Assembly: GCF_001905655.1 (NCBI RefSeq)
Contig: NZ_JMHT01000074.1
Coordinates: 20,282 to 84,281 of the forward strand
Direction: 5' to 3'
Source of the DNA: Mycobacterium sp. ST-F2
GTDB lineage: Bacteria; Actinomycetota; Actinomycetes; Mycobacteriales; Mycobacteriaceae
DNA length: 64,000 nucleotides
Each line of letters starts with the position of its first letter. Within the stretch, counting starts at the first letter, position 1. The notes under the pieces are model-generated. The model made no database searches, was not told the DNA's origin, and was given only the letters and a program-made list of their open reading frames with translations. Positions 23,613 through 33,393 of this stretch are shown one piece after another. The translations under genes and the position numbers were made by a program.

Positions 23613-26190
23613 CCGCCATCAGCCGGCTGACCGCGGCGCTCACCCGGTCGCGGTTGCCGTCGCCGTTGCGCAGCACCCACGATGTCAGGTGCTCGAGCAG
23701 CTCGCGGATTTCCAGCAGTGCCTGAATGCGCCCGCTCTCATCGGTTTTGCCGGTCAGCACCTCGGCCCACAGGGCGTCGAGATCGAGGATGTCGCGCACC
23801 GTCGCGTAGGCCATCGCCACTTGCGACGTGCTCACCGACAGGCGTTCCTGCATGCGGTAGATGGTGCCCGGGCCGACGCGGTTGATCAGCTCACCGGCGA
23901 CCGACGTCGCGACGATCTCGCGGCGCAGCGGATGATTCGCGATCTCGGTCCCGGCGTGCGCAGCGATGGTGGCGGGGAAGTACTGCTGCAGCCGGCCGAC
24001 GAACATCTCGTGGTCCGGCACGTCGGAGGCAAGCAGTTCCCGCGACACCAGGTTCTTGGATTGCGCCAGCAGCACCGCGATTTCGGGCCGGGTCAGTCCG
24101 AGTCCGACGAGCCGGCGGCGATCCAGTTACTGCTTCGACGGCAGACCTTCGACGTCGGGATCGACACCGGCCTCGTCCTGCAGGTTGCCGATGAGCCGCA
24201 CGTGCCGGTCCAGCAGGGAGCCGGCCTCGGCGGCAGCCATGCTGATCGCCAGAATCTGGTCGGCGTTGTCGGCCAGCACCCGGGCCGCGACATCGTCGGT
24301 GGCGCCGGCGAGCAGCGCATTGCGTTGCGCCGTGGCGATGTTGCCGGAGTCCAGCGCGATCTTGAGGTTGACCTCGAGATCCGAGGTGGCGACACCCGCG
24401 GCGTTGTCGATGAAGTCGGCATTGACGCGGCCACCGTTCAGCGCGAACGCGATCCGGGCCTGCTGCGTCAGTCCCAGGTTGCCGCCCTCGCCGATCACCT
24501 TGCAGCGCAACTGCGATGCGGTGACGCGCACCCGGTCGTTGGCCTTGTCCTGAGCGTCGGCGTCGGTCTCGTCATCGGCGCGGACGTAGGTGCCGACGCC
24601 GCCGTTCCACAGCAGGTCGACCGGCGCCCGCAGCACGGCGTTGATCAGCTCGTCGGGCGTGCATTCGGTGGCTTCGATGCCGAGGGTCGTCCGGGCCTGC
24701 GCCGACAGCGGGATCGACTTGGCGGTGCGCGGCCACACGCCGCCGCCCGCCGAGATCAGTGCCGGGTCGTAGTCCTGCCAGCTCGAGCGGGGGAGCGCGA
24801 AGAGCCGCTCGCGCTCGATGAACGATGCCTCGGGGTCCGGATTCGGGTCGAGGAAGATGTGCCGGTGGTCGAAGGCGGCCACCAACTTGATGTTGCGGGA
24901 CAACAGCATTCCGTTGCCGAACACGTCGCCGGACATGTCGCCGATGCCGGCGACGGTGAACGGGTCGACGTCGATGTCGTGGCCGGCCTCGGCGAAGTGC
25001 CGGCGTACCGACAGCCACGCGCCGCGGGCGGTGATGCCCATGGCCTTGTGGTCGTAGCCTGCCGAGCCGCCCGAGGCGAAGGCGTCGCCGAGCCAGAAGT
25101 CGTACTCGGCGGCAATGGAATTGGCCAGATCGGAGAAGGTCGCGGTGCCCTTGTCGGCGGCCACCACGAGATACGCGTCGTCGCCGTCGGGGCACACGGT
25201 GCGGTCGGGATGCACGATCTTGCCGTCGACGATGTTGTCGGTGACGTCGAGCAGGCCGCGGATGAAGGTGCGGTAGCCCGCTGCAGGATCAACGGACGTG
25301 GGATCGGCCGCGGTCGACCGCAAGACGAAGGCACCCTTGGCGCCGGTCGGCACGATCGGGGCGTTCTTCACGGCCTGCGTCTTCATCAGGCCCAGCACCT
25401 CGGTGCGGAAGTCCTCGGCGCGGTTCGACCAGCGCAGGCCGCCGCGGGCGATGGCGCCGCTACGCAGGTGCACGCCCTCGACGGAGTCCGAGTGCACGAA
25501 GATCTCGCGGTAGGGGACAACGGGTCCGGTGATGGACAGGCGGGACGAGTCGATCTTGAACGACACGTAGTCCTTGGGGCTGCCGTCGGGTCCCACCTGG
25601 AACCAGTTGGTACGCAACGTCGCGCTGACGAACGCGTGCAGCGCCCGACGGATCCGGTCGTCGTCCAGTGAGGTGGCGGCGTCGACAAGGCCGGCAACGT
25701 CGCGGTCCGCCTGCTCGACATCAGCGGCTGCGTCAGGGTTGAAGCGGGCGTCGAACAGCACCAGCAGCGCGTTGACGAAATCGGGTGCGGCCACCAGGGA
25801 TTCGATGATGTAGTCCTCGGAGAACCCCAGTCCCGTCTGCCGCACGAACCGGCACGCCGCACGGATCAGCACCGCGCGGCGCCAGTCGATACCGGCCGAG
25901 GCGATGAGCATCGCGTAGCGGTCGACGGTCCAGTGCCCCGCGATGGCTGCCTCGCAGGCCTGCGCGACCAGGTCGCGCGTCGAGTCGGTGAGCGAAAGGT
26001 CGCCGAACTCGTAGCAGTGTCCGTTGTCGTCCGCGTGGTAGGAGGCGACCCGCAGGCCGAAGTGCTCGAACATCGCGCAGACATCGGCGAGCAGCGGCGG
26101 GTGCCCGGGCCAGCGTATCAGGGCATGCATTTGGGCGTGGTTGTTCAGCCCGTCGGCGTCGGAAGACACCCGGGCAGCGTTGATCTGCAT
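23599..26190 (-). pseudogene. gdh: NAD-specific glutamate dehydrogenase (large type), interrupted by an in-frame TAA and short at both ends
   Basis: From ATG 26190 the frame encodes 687 residues ending GLPSKQ, then TAA at 24127-24129, and continues in the same frame as LDRRRLVGLGLTRPEIAVLL through LLAQSKNLVSREL to 23599. The homologous family reads SKQE-L-type at this point, so a Glu codon (GAA) has probably become TAA. The catalytic region is intact: GGLRWSNRAEDFRTEVLGLM, PTGAKGAFV and GIGDMSGDVFGNGML. Mycobacterial large GDHs of the 180-kDa class have about 1,600 residues and a 115-kDa class exists; the 863 codons here lack N-terminal and C-terminal parts relative to either. The gene follows gabT-gabD, where it would recycle glutamate made by the transaminase. 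It may still make a truncated protein, but activity is doubtful. Confidence 0.82.
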
Positions 26191-26204
26191 GGGAGGACTA
26201 CTCC

Positions 26205-26236
26205 GGTCTATTTATTTGGAGGTCTGTTTGTTTGGA
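26205..26236. repeat. Two tandem 16-bp units between gabD and gdh
   Basis: GGTCTATTTATTTGGA is followed at once by GGTCTGTTTGTTTGGA, two copies differing at two positions. They fill the short gap between the gabD stop and the gdh start and are AT-rich. Read on the minus strand they give a purine-poor spacer; they may be a replication-slippage scar or a spacing element. Confidence 0.6.
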
Positions 26237-26243
26237 GGGGGAG

Positions 26244-27698
26244 TTACTGCAGGGCAATGTATTTGGTCTCGAGGTATTCCTCGATGCCCTCGCTGCCGGC
26301 CTCGCGGCCGATGCCGGATTCCTTGATGCCGCCGAACGGTGCCGCCACATCGGAGATGACGCCGCGGTTGACGCCCACCATGCCTGCTTCGACAGCCTCG
26401 GCGACCCGCAGGGCCCGGTCCAGGCCCTTGGTGTAGATGTACGCCGCGAGGCCGTACTCGGTGTCGTTGGCGGCGTCGATGCCGGCCTGCTCGCCGTCGA
26501 ATCCGATGATCGCGGCGACGGGTCCGAAGATCTCCTCGCGCAGGAGGCGGGCGTCGGTGGACACGTCGGCGAGCACGGTCGGCGGGTAGAAGAAGCCTTC
26601 GCCTTCAACGGGTTTGCCGCCGGTGGCCACAGTGGCGCCCTTGCTGATGGCGTCCTGTACCAGCTCGTCGACCGTCGCCCGCTGCTTGGCGGTGATCAGC
26701 GGCCCGACCTGGCTGCCGGCCTGGTCGCCCGGCCCGGTGGCCAGTGCGGCCATGCGGGCGGCGAGCTTCTCGGTGAACTCGGCGCGCACCGCGTTGTCGA
26801 CGTGGATGCGGTTGGCGGCGGTACAGGCCTCGCCCATGTTGCGCATCTTGGCGGCCATGGCGCCGTCGACCGCGGCGTCGAGATCAGCGTCGTCGAACAC
26901 CACGAACGGCGCGTTGCCGCCGAGTTCCATCGAGGTGCGCAGCACCCGATCGGCGGACTGCGCCAACAGCTTCCGGCCGACACCGGTGGAACCGGTGAAG
27001 GTCAGCTTGCGCAGGCGCGGGTCGGCCAGCAGCGGGCCCGTCAGTCCGGCGGCATCGGTGGTCGGCAGGATGGACAGCACACCGGCCGGCAGCCCGGCGT
27101 CGGCGAACACCTGGCCCAGCAGCAGCATGGTCAGCGGGGTCTCGGCCGCCGGCTTGACGATCATGGTGCAACCGGCTGCCAGCGCCGGCCCGATCTTGCG
27201 GGTGCCCATGGCGAGCGGGAAGTTCCACGGCGTGATGGCCAGGGTGGGGCCGACGGGCTGCTTGGTCACCAGGATGCGGCCGTTGCCGGTGGGCGACTGC
27301 GTGTAGCGGCCGTTGATCCGCACCGCTTCTTCGGCGAACCAGCGCAGGAACTCGCCGCCGTAGTTGACCTCACCCTGGCTCTCTGCCAGGGGCTTGCCCA
27401 TCTCCAGAGTCATGGTCAGGGCGAAGTCGTCGCGGCGTTCCATGACCAGTTCCCAAGCGCGCCGCAGGATTTCGGCGCGTTCGCGGGCCGGGGTGGCGGC
27501 CCACGATGCCTGCGCGGCGACGGCTTCGTCGAGGGCGCGGGCGCCGTCGGCGGGGGAGGCGTCGGCGACCTCGATGAGCACGGCGTCCGTGGCGGGGTCG
27601 TGCACGGCGAACCGGGCTCCGGTGGATGCGGGGACCTGCAGGCCGCCGAGCCACAGCTCGGTGGGCATGGACTCCAGCAGTGTGGTGCGGTCGATCAT
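26244..27698 (-). CDS. gabD: Succinate-semialdehyde dehydrogenase (GabD type)
   Basis: A 484-residue aldehyde dehydrogenase. The NAD(P) site includes ITPWNFPLAMGTRKIGPALA and VKPAAETP; E258 (MELGG) is the general base and C292 (GEACTAANR) the nucleophile. The C-terminal VNRGVISDVAAPFGGIKESG and GSEGIEEYLETKYIAL match the succinate-semialdehyde group. It oxidises succinate semialdehyde to succinate, the last step of GABA degradation. The ATG overlaps the stop of gabT by four bases, so the two are coupled. It follows the transaminase on the minus strand and precedes the damaged glutamate dehydrogenase. Confidence 0.9.
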   Translation of the reverse strand: MIDRTTLLESMPTELWLGGLQVPASTGARFAVHDPATDAVLIEVADASPADGARALDEAVAAQASWAATPARERAEILRRAWELVMERRDDFALTMTLEMGKPLAESQGEVNYGGEFLRWFAEEAVRINGRYTQSPTGNGRILVTKQPVGPTLAITPWNFPLAMGTRKIGPALAAGCTMIVKPAAETPLTMLLLGQVFADAGLPAGVLSILPTTDAAGLTGPLLADPRLRKLTFTGSTGVGRKLLAQSADRVLRTSMELGGNAPFVVFDDADLDAAVDGAMAAKMRNMGEACTAANRIHVDNAVRAEFTEKLAARMAALATGPGDQAGSQVGPLITAKQRATVDELVQDAISKGATVATGGKPVEGEGFFYPPTVLADVSTDARLLREEIFGPVAAIIGFDGEQAGIDAANDTEYGLAAYIYTKGLDRALRVAEAVEAGMVGVNRGVISDVAAPFGGIKESGIGREAGSEGIEEYLETKYIALQ

Positions 27699-29035
27699 CG
27701 GGCTGCCGCCATTTCGCGCACGATGTCGCTCAGGACGGCGATGCCCTCGTCGAGCAGTTCGTCGCTGATCACGAGCGGCGGGAGCAGGCGGATGATGTTG
27801 CCGTACGAGCCACAGGTCAGGAGGATGACGCCGCGCTTGAAGGCCTCTGCCGCAATGGCTTTCGTCAGTACGGGGTCGGGCTCATTGGTACCCGGTTTGA
27901 CGATCTCGATGGCCAGCATGGCGCCGCGGCCGCGGACGTCGCCGATTACTCCGGTGTCGGTCAGGGCCCGCAGCTTGGGCACCACCGAGGTTTCGATGGC
28001 GCGGGCGCGGGCCGGCAGGTCCATTTCGGCCATGGCGTCGAGCGTGGCGAGGGCCGCGGCGCAGGCGACGGGGTTGCCGCCGTAGGTGCCGCCCAGGCCG
28101 CCGGGGTGCACGGCGTCGAGCAGGTCGGCGCGCCCGGTGATGGCGGCCAGCGGCATGCCGCCGGCGATGCCCTTGGCCATCGTAATCAGATCAGGGATGA
28201 TTCCTTCTTGCTCGGAGGCGAACCACGACCCGGTGCGGGCGAAGCCCGTCTGCACCTCGTCGGCGATGAATACGACACCGTTTGCCTTACACCAATCAAC
28301 AAGGGTGGCAAGGAATCCCGGCGCGGGCACGATGAATCCGCCCTCGCCCTGTACGGGCTCGATGATCACCGCGGCCAGCGAGGCGGCGCCGATCTGGGTC
28401 TCGATGCGGCTGATGGCGGCCTTGGCCGCGGCTTCGCCGGTCAGTCCGTCGCGGTACGGGTAGGAGGCCGGCATGCGGTAGACCTCCGGGGCGAAGGGAC
28501 CGAACTGGCTCTTGTAGGGCATGGCCTTGGCGGTCAGCGCCATGGTCATGTTGGTGCGGCCGTGGTACGCGTGGTCGAAGGCGACGACGGCCTGGCGGCC
28601 GGTCGCCAGGCGCGCGACCTTGACGGCGTTCTCGACGGCTTCGGAGCCCGAGTTGAAGAATGCGGTGCGCTTCTCGTGGTCGCCGGGCGTCATGGCGTTG
28701 AGCCGCTCCGCGAGCTCCACGTAACCCTCGTACGGGGTGATCATGAAGCAGGTGTGCGTGAAGCGGGCGGCCTGCTGCGCCACCGCCGCGGCGACACCGG
28801 CGTGCGATGCGCCGACGCTGGTCACGGCGATGCCCGAACCCAGGTCGATGAGCGAGTTGCCGTCGATGTCGACGATGACGCCGCCGTCGGCATCCGCGGC
28901 GTACACCGGCGCCGAGGAGCTGACGCCGGCGGCGACGGCGGCCTGCCGCCGCGCTGACATTTCGCCCGATCGCGGACCGGGCAGAGCGGTGACGATATTG
29001 CGCTTCTGCGCCAGGCGATAGGTGATGTCGGTCAT
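27695..29035 (-). CDS. gabT: 4-aminobutyrate (GABA) aminotransferase
   Basis: A 446-residue class III PLP transaminase that moves the amino group of GABA to 2-oxoglutarate, giving succinate semialdehyde and glutamate. Visible are SGIAVTSVGASHAGVAAAV, FFNSGSEAVENAVKVARLAT binding PLP phosphate, the Asp-containing FIADEVQTGFARTG, and the Schiff-base Lys in ITMAKGIAGGMPL. Start ATG 29035 is preceded by AGGAGCAACCG; the frame extends upstream to 29599 only as the antisense of the next gene. It begins the gabT-gabD-gdh unit and diverges from the ATP-grasp gene at 29214. Regulation is not evident in the 178-bp gap. Confidence 0.92.
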   Translation of the reverse strand: MTDITYRLAQKRNIVTALPGPRSGEMSARRQAAVAAGVSSSAPVYAADADGGVIVDIDGNSLIDLGSGIAVTSVGASHAGVAAAVAQQAARFTHTCFMITPYEGYVELAERLNAMTPGDHEKRTAFFNSGSEAVENAVKVARLATGRQAVVAFDHAYHGRTNMTMALTAKAMPYKSQFGPFAPEVYRMPASYPYRDGLTGEAAAKAAISRIETQIGAASLAAVIIEPVQGEGGFIVPAPGFLATLVDWCKANGVVFIADEVQTGFARTGSWFASEQEGIIPDLITMAKGIAGGMPLAAITGRADLLDAVHPGGLGGTYGGNPVACAAALATLDAMAEMDLPARARAIETSVVPKLRALTDTGVIGDVRGRGAMLAIEIVKPGTNEPDPVLTKAIAAEAFKRGVILLTCGSYGNIIRLLPPLVISDELLDEGIAVLSDIVREMAAAR

Positions 29036-29213
29036 CGGTTGCTCCTGGTGATCGAACGGCTTGTGTACTGCCGATTCTGTTCGGTTCGAGCCGGAATGAC
29101 CATGTCCATCATGTTGATATGAAGATGGTTCGGCGCGCCATTTTGTCGTGTGTGTCGCGGCGCCGCCGAAACCACACTGTGAACACCGCCAACGACACGA
29201 CCAGGGGTGAACA

Positions 29214-31007
29214 GTGACCGAACCAACTCGCCGCACCACAGCCCGCGGCACGCGCGCCGCCAAGGCCACGACCACGGTGAAAGCGCCGGCCAAGACACCG
29301 GTGAAGGCTTCGGCCAAAGCCCCGGCCAAGACTGCGGCGAAGACTCCGGCCAAGGCGCCGGTCAAGACTGCGGCCAAGACCCCGGTCAAGACTGTCGCGA
29401 AGACCCCGGCCAAGCGGGCCGTCACCCGTACCGTCAAGGCAGCCGCCGACGTGACGCCCGTCGTCCCGTCACCGGCACCCGAGGTCAGCGTGGGGACCGA
29501 CGCCGCATTCGCGTCGTCGCCCTCCTCGACGCGGCACCTGCGGAACATGCGCAATATCTCAGAAGTCCGGCACTTCTTCCGCACCAACGACGTGCCCATC
29601 TACTTCGTCGGCGCCACCCCGTTCAACCTGCTGGGGCTGGACCGCTGGGTGCGCCGGTTCTCGTTCGTCACCTACTACGACGGCTGGGACGGCTCGCATC
29701 CGCACGTGTTCAGCCCCCAGCACAAGCCCTACCGCGAGTTCGAGAGCGGCGAGGAGATCAACAACTGGCTGCTGCGCAATCCCGAGGTGCGCGCCCACAT
29801 GCAGCGTGGCCTTGCGCCGGGCGTCCGGCCCAAGGTGGCCATGGTGTTCTTCGACGCCGAGACCGAGGCCATCTGCGCCGAACTCGGCTACGACCTGATC
29901 CTGCCGCCGGCCGCGCTGCGCGAGCACCTGGACTCCAAGCTGGTCACCACCCGGCTGGGCAACGAGGCCGGCGCCCCCAGCGTGCCCAATGTGCTGACCA
30001 AGGTCGACAGCTACGAGCAGCTCACGGCCGCGGCCGAAAAGGCCGCGTTGGGCAATGAACTCGTCGTGCAGACGCCGTACGGCGACTCGGGCAAGACGAC
30101 CTTCTTCATCTCCTCGGAAGCCGACTGGCGCAAGCACGCGCCGCACATCGTCGGTGAGGACATCAAGGTGATGCGCCGGATCAACAACCGGCCCGTCGCC
30201 GTCGAGGCGGTGCTGACCCGGTGCGGCACCATCGTCGGTCCGTTCATGAGCGAGCTGACCGGCTATGGCGAACTGACCCCGTACCGCGGCGGTTGGTGCG
30301 GCAACGAGATGTACCCCGACGTGCTGACACCTGAACGCCGCGCTGCGGCAACGCAATTGGTGCGACGGCTCGGCGACCGGCTGGCGGCCGAGGGTTACCG
30401 CGGTTACTTCGAGGTCGACGTGCTGATCGACACCGATGACGGCGAGGTGTACCTGGGCGAGCTCAATCCCCGCATCAGCGGCGCGACGTCGATCACGAAC
30501 GTGACGGCTGGGGCTTACGCCGACGTGCCGTTGTTCCTGTTCCATCTGCTGGAGTACATGGACGTCGACTTTGATCTCGACGTCGACGAGATCAACGAGC
30601 GCTGGGAGCAATTGGCGTCCGCCGACGTGTGGAGCCAGATGGTGATCAAGGAGACCAGCGATACCGTCGAGCAGCTGGTCAGCACCCCGGCGACCGGGCA
30701 CTACGCGCTTGACGCCAACGGCGCGTTGGTGTTCCGCCGGGCCGCACTGGACTGGCATCAGTTGCAGGATGAGTCCGAGGCGTTCTTCCTGCGGATTTAC
30801 CCGGCCGGTGACTACCGGTGGAAGGGCGCTGATCTGGGCGTACTGGTGACCAAGGGCCGGTTGCAGTGGGACGCCGCGCAGGGCGGCACCGCGCTGACCA
30901 TCCGCGCCCGGCACCTGATCGACTCGATCCGCGCGTTGTACCGCGGAGTTCCCTTGGCGCAGCCCGGGGCACCGGCGGTCCAGGGCGGGGGAGCGAAGTC
31001 TCTATGA
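29214..31007 (+). CDS. ATP-grasp (biotin-carboxylase-like) enzyme with a histone-H1-like lysine-rich N-terminal tail
   Basis: A 597-residue protein from GTG 29214 (GGGGTG seven bases upstream). Residues about 15-75 are low-complexity Lys/Ala/Pro repeats such as KTPAKAPVKTAAKTPVK, like the tails of HupB and histone H1. From about residue 105 comes an ATP-grasp enzyme: PPAALREHLDSKLVTTRLGN, the glycine loop VVQTPYGDSGKTTFF, IKVMRRINNRPVAVEAV, and the metal site VYLGELNPRISGATS. ATP-grasp ligases join a carboxylate to an amine or thiol through an acyl phosphate. No biotin or known pathway partner is near. The stop overlaps the next gene, a beta-lactamase-fold hydrolase, so the pair may make and trim a peptide-like product. 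The tail may bind nucleic acid, polyphosphate or the envelope. The substrate is unknown. Confidence 0.82.
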   Translation: MTEPTRRTTARGTRAAKATTTVKAPAKTPVKASAKAPAKTAAKTPAKAPVKTAAKTPVKTVAKTPAKRAVTRTVKAAADVTPVVPSPAPEVSVGTDAAFASSPSSTRHLRNMRNISEVRHFFRTNDVPIYFVGATPFNLLGLDRWVRRFSFVTYYDGWDGSHPHVFSPQHKPYREFESGEEINNWLLRNPEVRAHMQRGLAPGVRPKVAMVFFDAETEAICAELGYDLILPPAALREHLDSKLVTTRLGNEAGAPSVPNVLTKVDSYEQLTAAAEKAALGNELVVQTPYGDSGKTTFFISSEADWRKHAPHIVGEDIKVMRRINNRPVAVEAVLTRCGTIVGPFMSELTGYGELTPYRGGWCGNEMYPDVLTPERRAAATQLVRRLGDRLAAEGYRGYFEVDVLIDTDDGEVYLGELNPRISGATSITNVTAGAYADVPLFLFHLLEYMDVDFDLDVDEINERWEQLASADVWSQMVIKETSDTVEQLVSTPATGHYALDANGALVFRRAALDWHQLQDESEAFFLRIYPAGDYRWKGADLGVLVTKGRLQWDAAQGGTALTIRARHLIDSIRALYRGVPLAQPGAPAVQGGGAKSL

Positions 31008-32239
31008 TGAGGGCATCGCGCCGGCTGAATCGGCGTCGGGCGACAGGAGCGGCCGTGCTTGGTGCAGACCCCGGCCGCACCCCGTCCGCGATCTCGCTGG
31101 CGAACTGGCAGTCCGCGCCGCACCTGCACTGGTCGTTCCAGCACGTCGCCGAATTGCTGCCCACCGCAACCATTTCCCGTGGTGCGGGGCCGGTGGCACC
31201 GCTGCCCGCGGCCCAGTCCGACGTCTCGGCCATCGCGGTCACCCTGCCCGACGGTGCACCGTCGACAGTCGGGCAGGTCATGGCGGCGACCGCCACCGAC
31301 GGCTGGATCGTCACCCACCGCGGCCGGGTGCTCGCCGAGCAGTACTACGGCGGCATGCAGCCCGACACGGCGCACCTGCTGATGTCGGTGAGCAAGACAC
31401 TGGTGGCCGCGGTGGCCGGTGCGCTCGTCGGTACCGGTGCGCTCAACGTCGACGCGCTGGCCTCCGATTACGTTCCGGCGCTGGCCAATTCCGGCTACTA
31501 CGGGGCGACGGTCCGGCACCTGCTCGACATGCGCTCGGGCATCGCGTTCTCCGAGGACTACCTGGACCCCGCCGCCGAGGTGCGGGTGCTGGAACAGGCC
31601 ATCGGGTGGGCGCCGCGGACACATCCCGACGTTCCCGGCACCATGTACGACTTCCTGCTCACCCTGCGGCAGAAAGTGCCGCACGGTGGACCTTTCGAAT
31701 ACCGTTCGTGCGAAACCGATGTGCTCGGCTGGGTGTGTGAGGCCGCGGCCGGCACCCGGATGCCCGAGCTGATGTCGCAGCTGGTGTGGAGCCGCATCGG
31801 CGCCGCCCACGATGCGAACATCGGCATCGATTCGATGGGCAGCGGCATGTTCGACGGCGGCATCAGCGCCTGCCTCACCGATCTGGTGCGGTTCGGTTCG
31901 CTGTATCTGGGCGACGGGGTCTCGCTGCTGGGTGAGCAGGTGCTGCCTGCCGCCTGGATCGCCGATACCCTTGCGGGAGGCGCGGATTCGCGCGAGGCGT
32001 TCGCCTACAGCCCGGGCGACAACCGGATGCCCGGCGGCATGTACCGCAACCAGGTCTGGTTCCCGTACCCCGGCAACGATGTGCTGTTGTGCCTGGGCAT
32101 CCACGGCCAGATGATCTACGTCAACCGCCCCGCGGGTGTCGTCGCCGCCAAGCTGTCCAGCTGGCCGCTGCCGCAGCACGCCCACATGCTGTTCTCCACG
32201 CTGAATGCCTTCGACGCGGTGGCTGCCGCGCTGATGTGA
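31004..32239 (+). CDS. Serine hydrolase of the beta-lactamase/6-aminohexanoate-dimer-hydrolase family
   Basis: A 411-residue protein of the class-C beta-lactamase fold. The SxxK nucleophile motif is S128-V-S-K131, the Tyr element is in FEYRSCETDVLGWV, and the KTG-like strand position is occupied near LCLGIHGQMIYVNR. Members hydrolyse amide bonds (6-aminohexanoate dimers, D-amino-acid peptides, esters). There is no signal peptide; the start is Arg-rich (MMRASRRLNRRR), so it is probably cytoplasmic. The first ATG overlaps the ATP-grasp stop (ATGATGA); either of two adjacent ATGs may serve. An amide hydrolase translated with an amide ligase suggests a linked substrate. No beta-lactam resistance role should be assumed. 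Confidence 0.85.
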   Translation: MMRASRRLNRRRATGAAVLGADPGRTPSAISLANWQSAPHLHWSFQHVAELLPTATISRGAGPVAPLPAAQSDVSAIAVTLPDGAPSTVGQVMAATATDGWIVTHRGRVLAEQYYGGMQPDTAHLLMSVSKTLVAAVAGALVGTGALNVDALASDYVPALANSGYYGATVRHLLDMRSGIAFSEDYLDPAAEVRVLEQAIGWAPRTHPDVPGTMYDFLLTLRQKVPHGGPFEYRSCETDVLGWVCEAAAGTRMPELMSQLVWSRIGAAHDANIGIDSMGSGMFDGGISACLTDLVRFGSLYLGDGVSLLGEQVLPAAWIADTLAGGADSREAFAYSPGDNRMPGGMYRNQVWFPYPGNDVLLCLGIHGQMIYVNRPAGVVAAKLSSWPLPQHAHMLFSTLNAFDAVAAALM

Positions 32240-32257
32240 CCCGGGTTTCGGGCCGAG

Positions 32258-33226
32258 CTACTTCCGCGCCCTGCGGAAGTAGCTCGGTGCCGTGCCTTCC
32301 CAGCGCTTGAAAGCGTGGGTGAAGTTGGCCGTTTCGGCGTACCCCAGGTGCCGGGAAATCTCCTCCACCGAGAGGTCCTGCTGAAGCAGTTCGACGGCGA
32401 GGTGGCGGCGCACCTCGTCGAGTAACGCGCGATACGACGTGCCTTCGGCCGCCAGGCGACGGCGCAGGGTACGCGAATCGATGTGCAATTCGTCGGCTAT
32501 GGTCTGCATCGCCGGTAGTTCACCGGGATTGTGCAGCAACCGGCTGCGGACCTGGCCGGCGACGCCGACGCGAGACAGCCTGCGTTCGAGCAGGTCTCGA
32601 CACTGCTGTTCGAGCTTGCGCGCTGTGTTCGCGTCGGCGAGCGGCGACGGCATGTCCAGAACGTCGTGGCGGGCGGCAAGACGGTTGGTGCGCTGACCGC
32701 AGCGTACGTCGGATCCGGCTAGCCCCCACAGTTCGGCGAGCTTCGCGGCGCGCTCGGAATCGAGCGTGGTCTCGACCCACGTCGGCGTCAGCGCGAGGTG
32801 GGCGCCCTGTGTCGCGGCCACGAATCCGGCGAGGTCCCGCTCGACGATGAAGGACCGCACGTCCTTGGGTAGTTCGCTGTCGTCGGCGATGAGGTAGCCG
32901 TACTCGTCGTCGGTCTCCACCGAGAACCGCAGGTGCGTGGGAGACAGGGCCAAGTAGGGCAGGATCAGTTCCACGCCCTGGCGCAGCGTGGGACTGGCCA
33001 GGATCAGGAAGCCGAGCAGGCCTGCGCGTCCCAATGTCGAGTGCAGCCCCACCTCGATGCCCACGCCTGGTCTATCGCCAAGTCCCGCAATGATATTGCG
33101 TATGACATCGAATTCCTGGTGAGCCCAGATCTCGGCGTTCTCGTCGTCCAGTTCGGCCTCGGTCAGTCCGCTTCCCGCCAGGCAGTCCGCGGCCGTCATG
33201 CCGTGTGCAATTCCGCCCTGCACCAT
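32258..33226 (-). CDS. AraC-family regulator (Arabinose_bd/OruR type)
   Basis: A regulator of about 322 residues. The N-terminal ligand domain begins GGIAHGMTAADCLAGSGLTE, and the C-terminal double helix-turn-helix runs from LPAMQTIADELHIDSRTLRRR to AEISRHLGYAETANFTHAFKRW, where the last segment is the second recognition helix typical of AraC proteins. The open frame goes up to 33403, overlapping the divergent desaturase gene, but the first 59 residues do not fit the family; ATG 33226 with GAAGG ten bases upstream is more likely. Related proteins control alkane, lipid and desaturase genes (Rv3249/OruR-type groups). Its divergence from the desaturase-reductase fusion makes that gene the probable target. 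Confidence 0.84.
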   Translation of the reverse strand: MVQGGIAHGMTAADCLAGSGLTEAELDDENAEIWAHQEFDVIRNIIAGLGDRPGVGIEVGLHSTLGRAGLLGFLILASPTLRQGVELILPYLALSPTHLRFSVETDDEYGYLIADDSELPKDVRSFIVERDLAGFVAATQGAHLALTPTWVETTLDSERAAKLAELWGLAGSDVRCGQRTNRLAARHDVLDMPSPLADANTARKLEQQCRDLLERRLSRVGVAGQVRSRLLHNPGELPAMQTIADELHIDSRTLRRRLAAEGTSYRALLDEVRRHLAVELLQQDLSVEEISRHLGYAETANFTHAFKRWEGTAPSYFRRARK

Positions 33227-33393
33227 GATGCGGACGCCTTCGGTGCCCCGCGGCACCGCCCAGACCGGGGCCATTCCCACTGTCCGAAAATACCAAATCG
33301 TCGTCCCGTTGGAACATTCAATCGCGTAGGCCCCGTCCGTAGCGTTTTCTCCGGACGCAACCAACGGTGGTTGCCTGAAAGACGGAGTGTCGA

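Noticed and set aside
24127..24129. Programmed readthrough or selenocysteine at the dehydrogenase stop
   Set aside because: The codon is TAA, not TGA, no structured element follows, and both ends of the gene are also short, so decay or error is simpler.
23689..25671. A 660-codon plus-strand frame opposite the glutamate dehydrogenase
   Set aside because: Its Val/Gly/Asp/Arg-rich composition is the mirror of the dehydrogenase codons, with no start signal or motif.
26232..28085. A 617-codon plus-strand frame opposite gabD and gabT
   Set aside because: It is a GC-rich antisense shadow of two genes with full catalytic motifs.
31004..32239. Beta-lactam resistance gene
   Set aside because: The fold is the serine-hydrolase superfamily, but there is no signal peptide and family and context fit an amide hydrolase.
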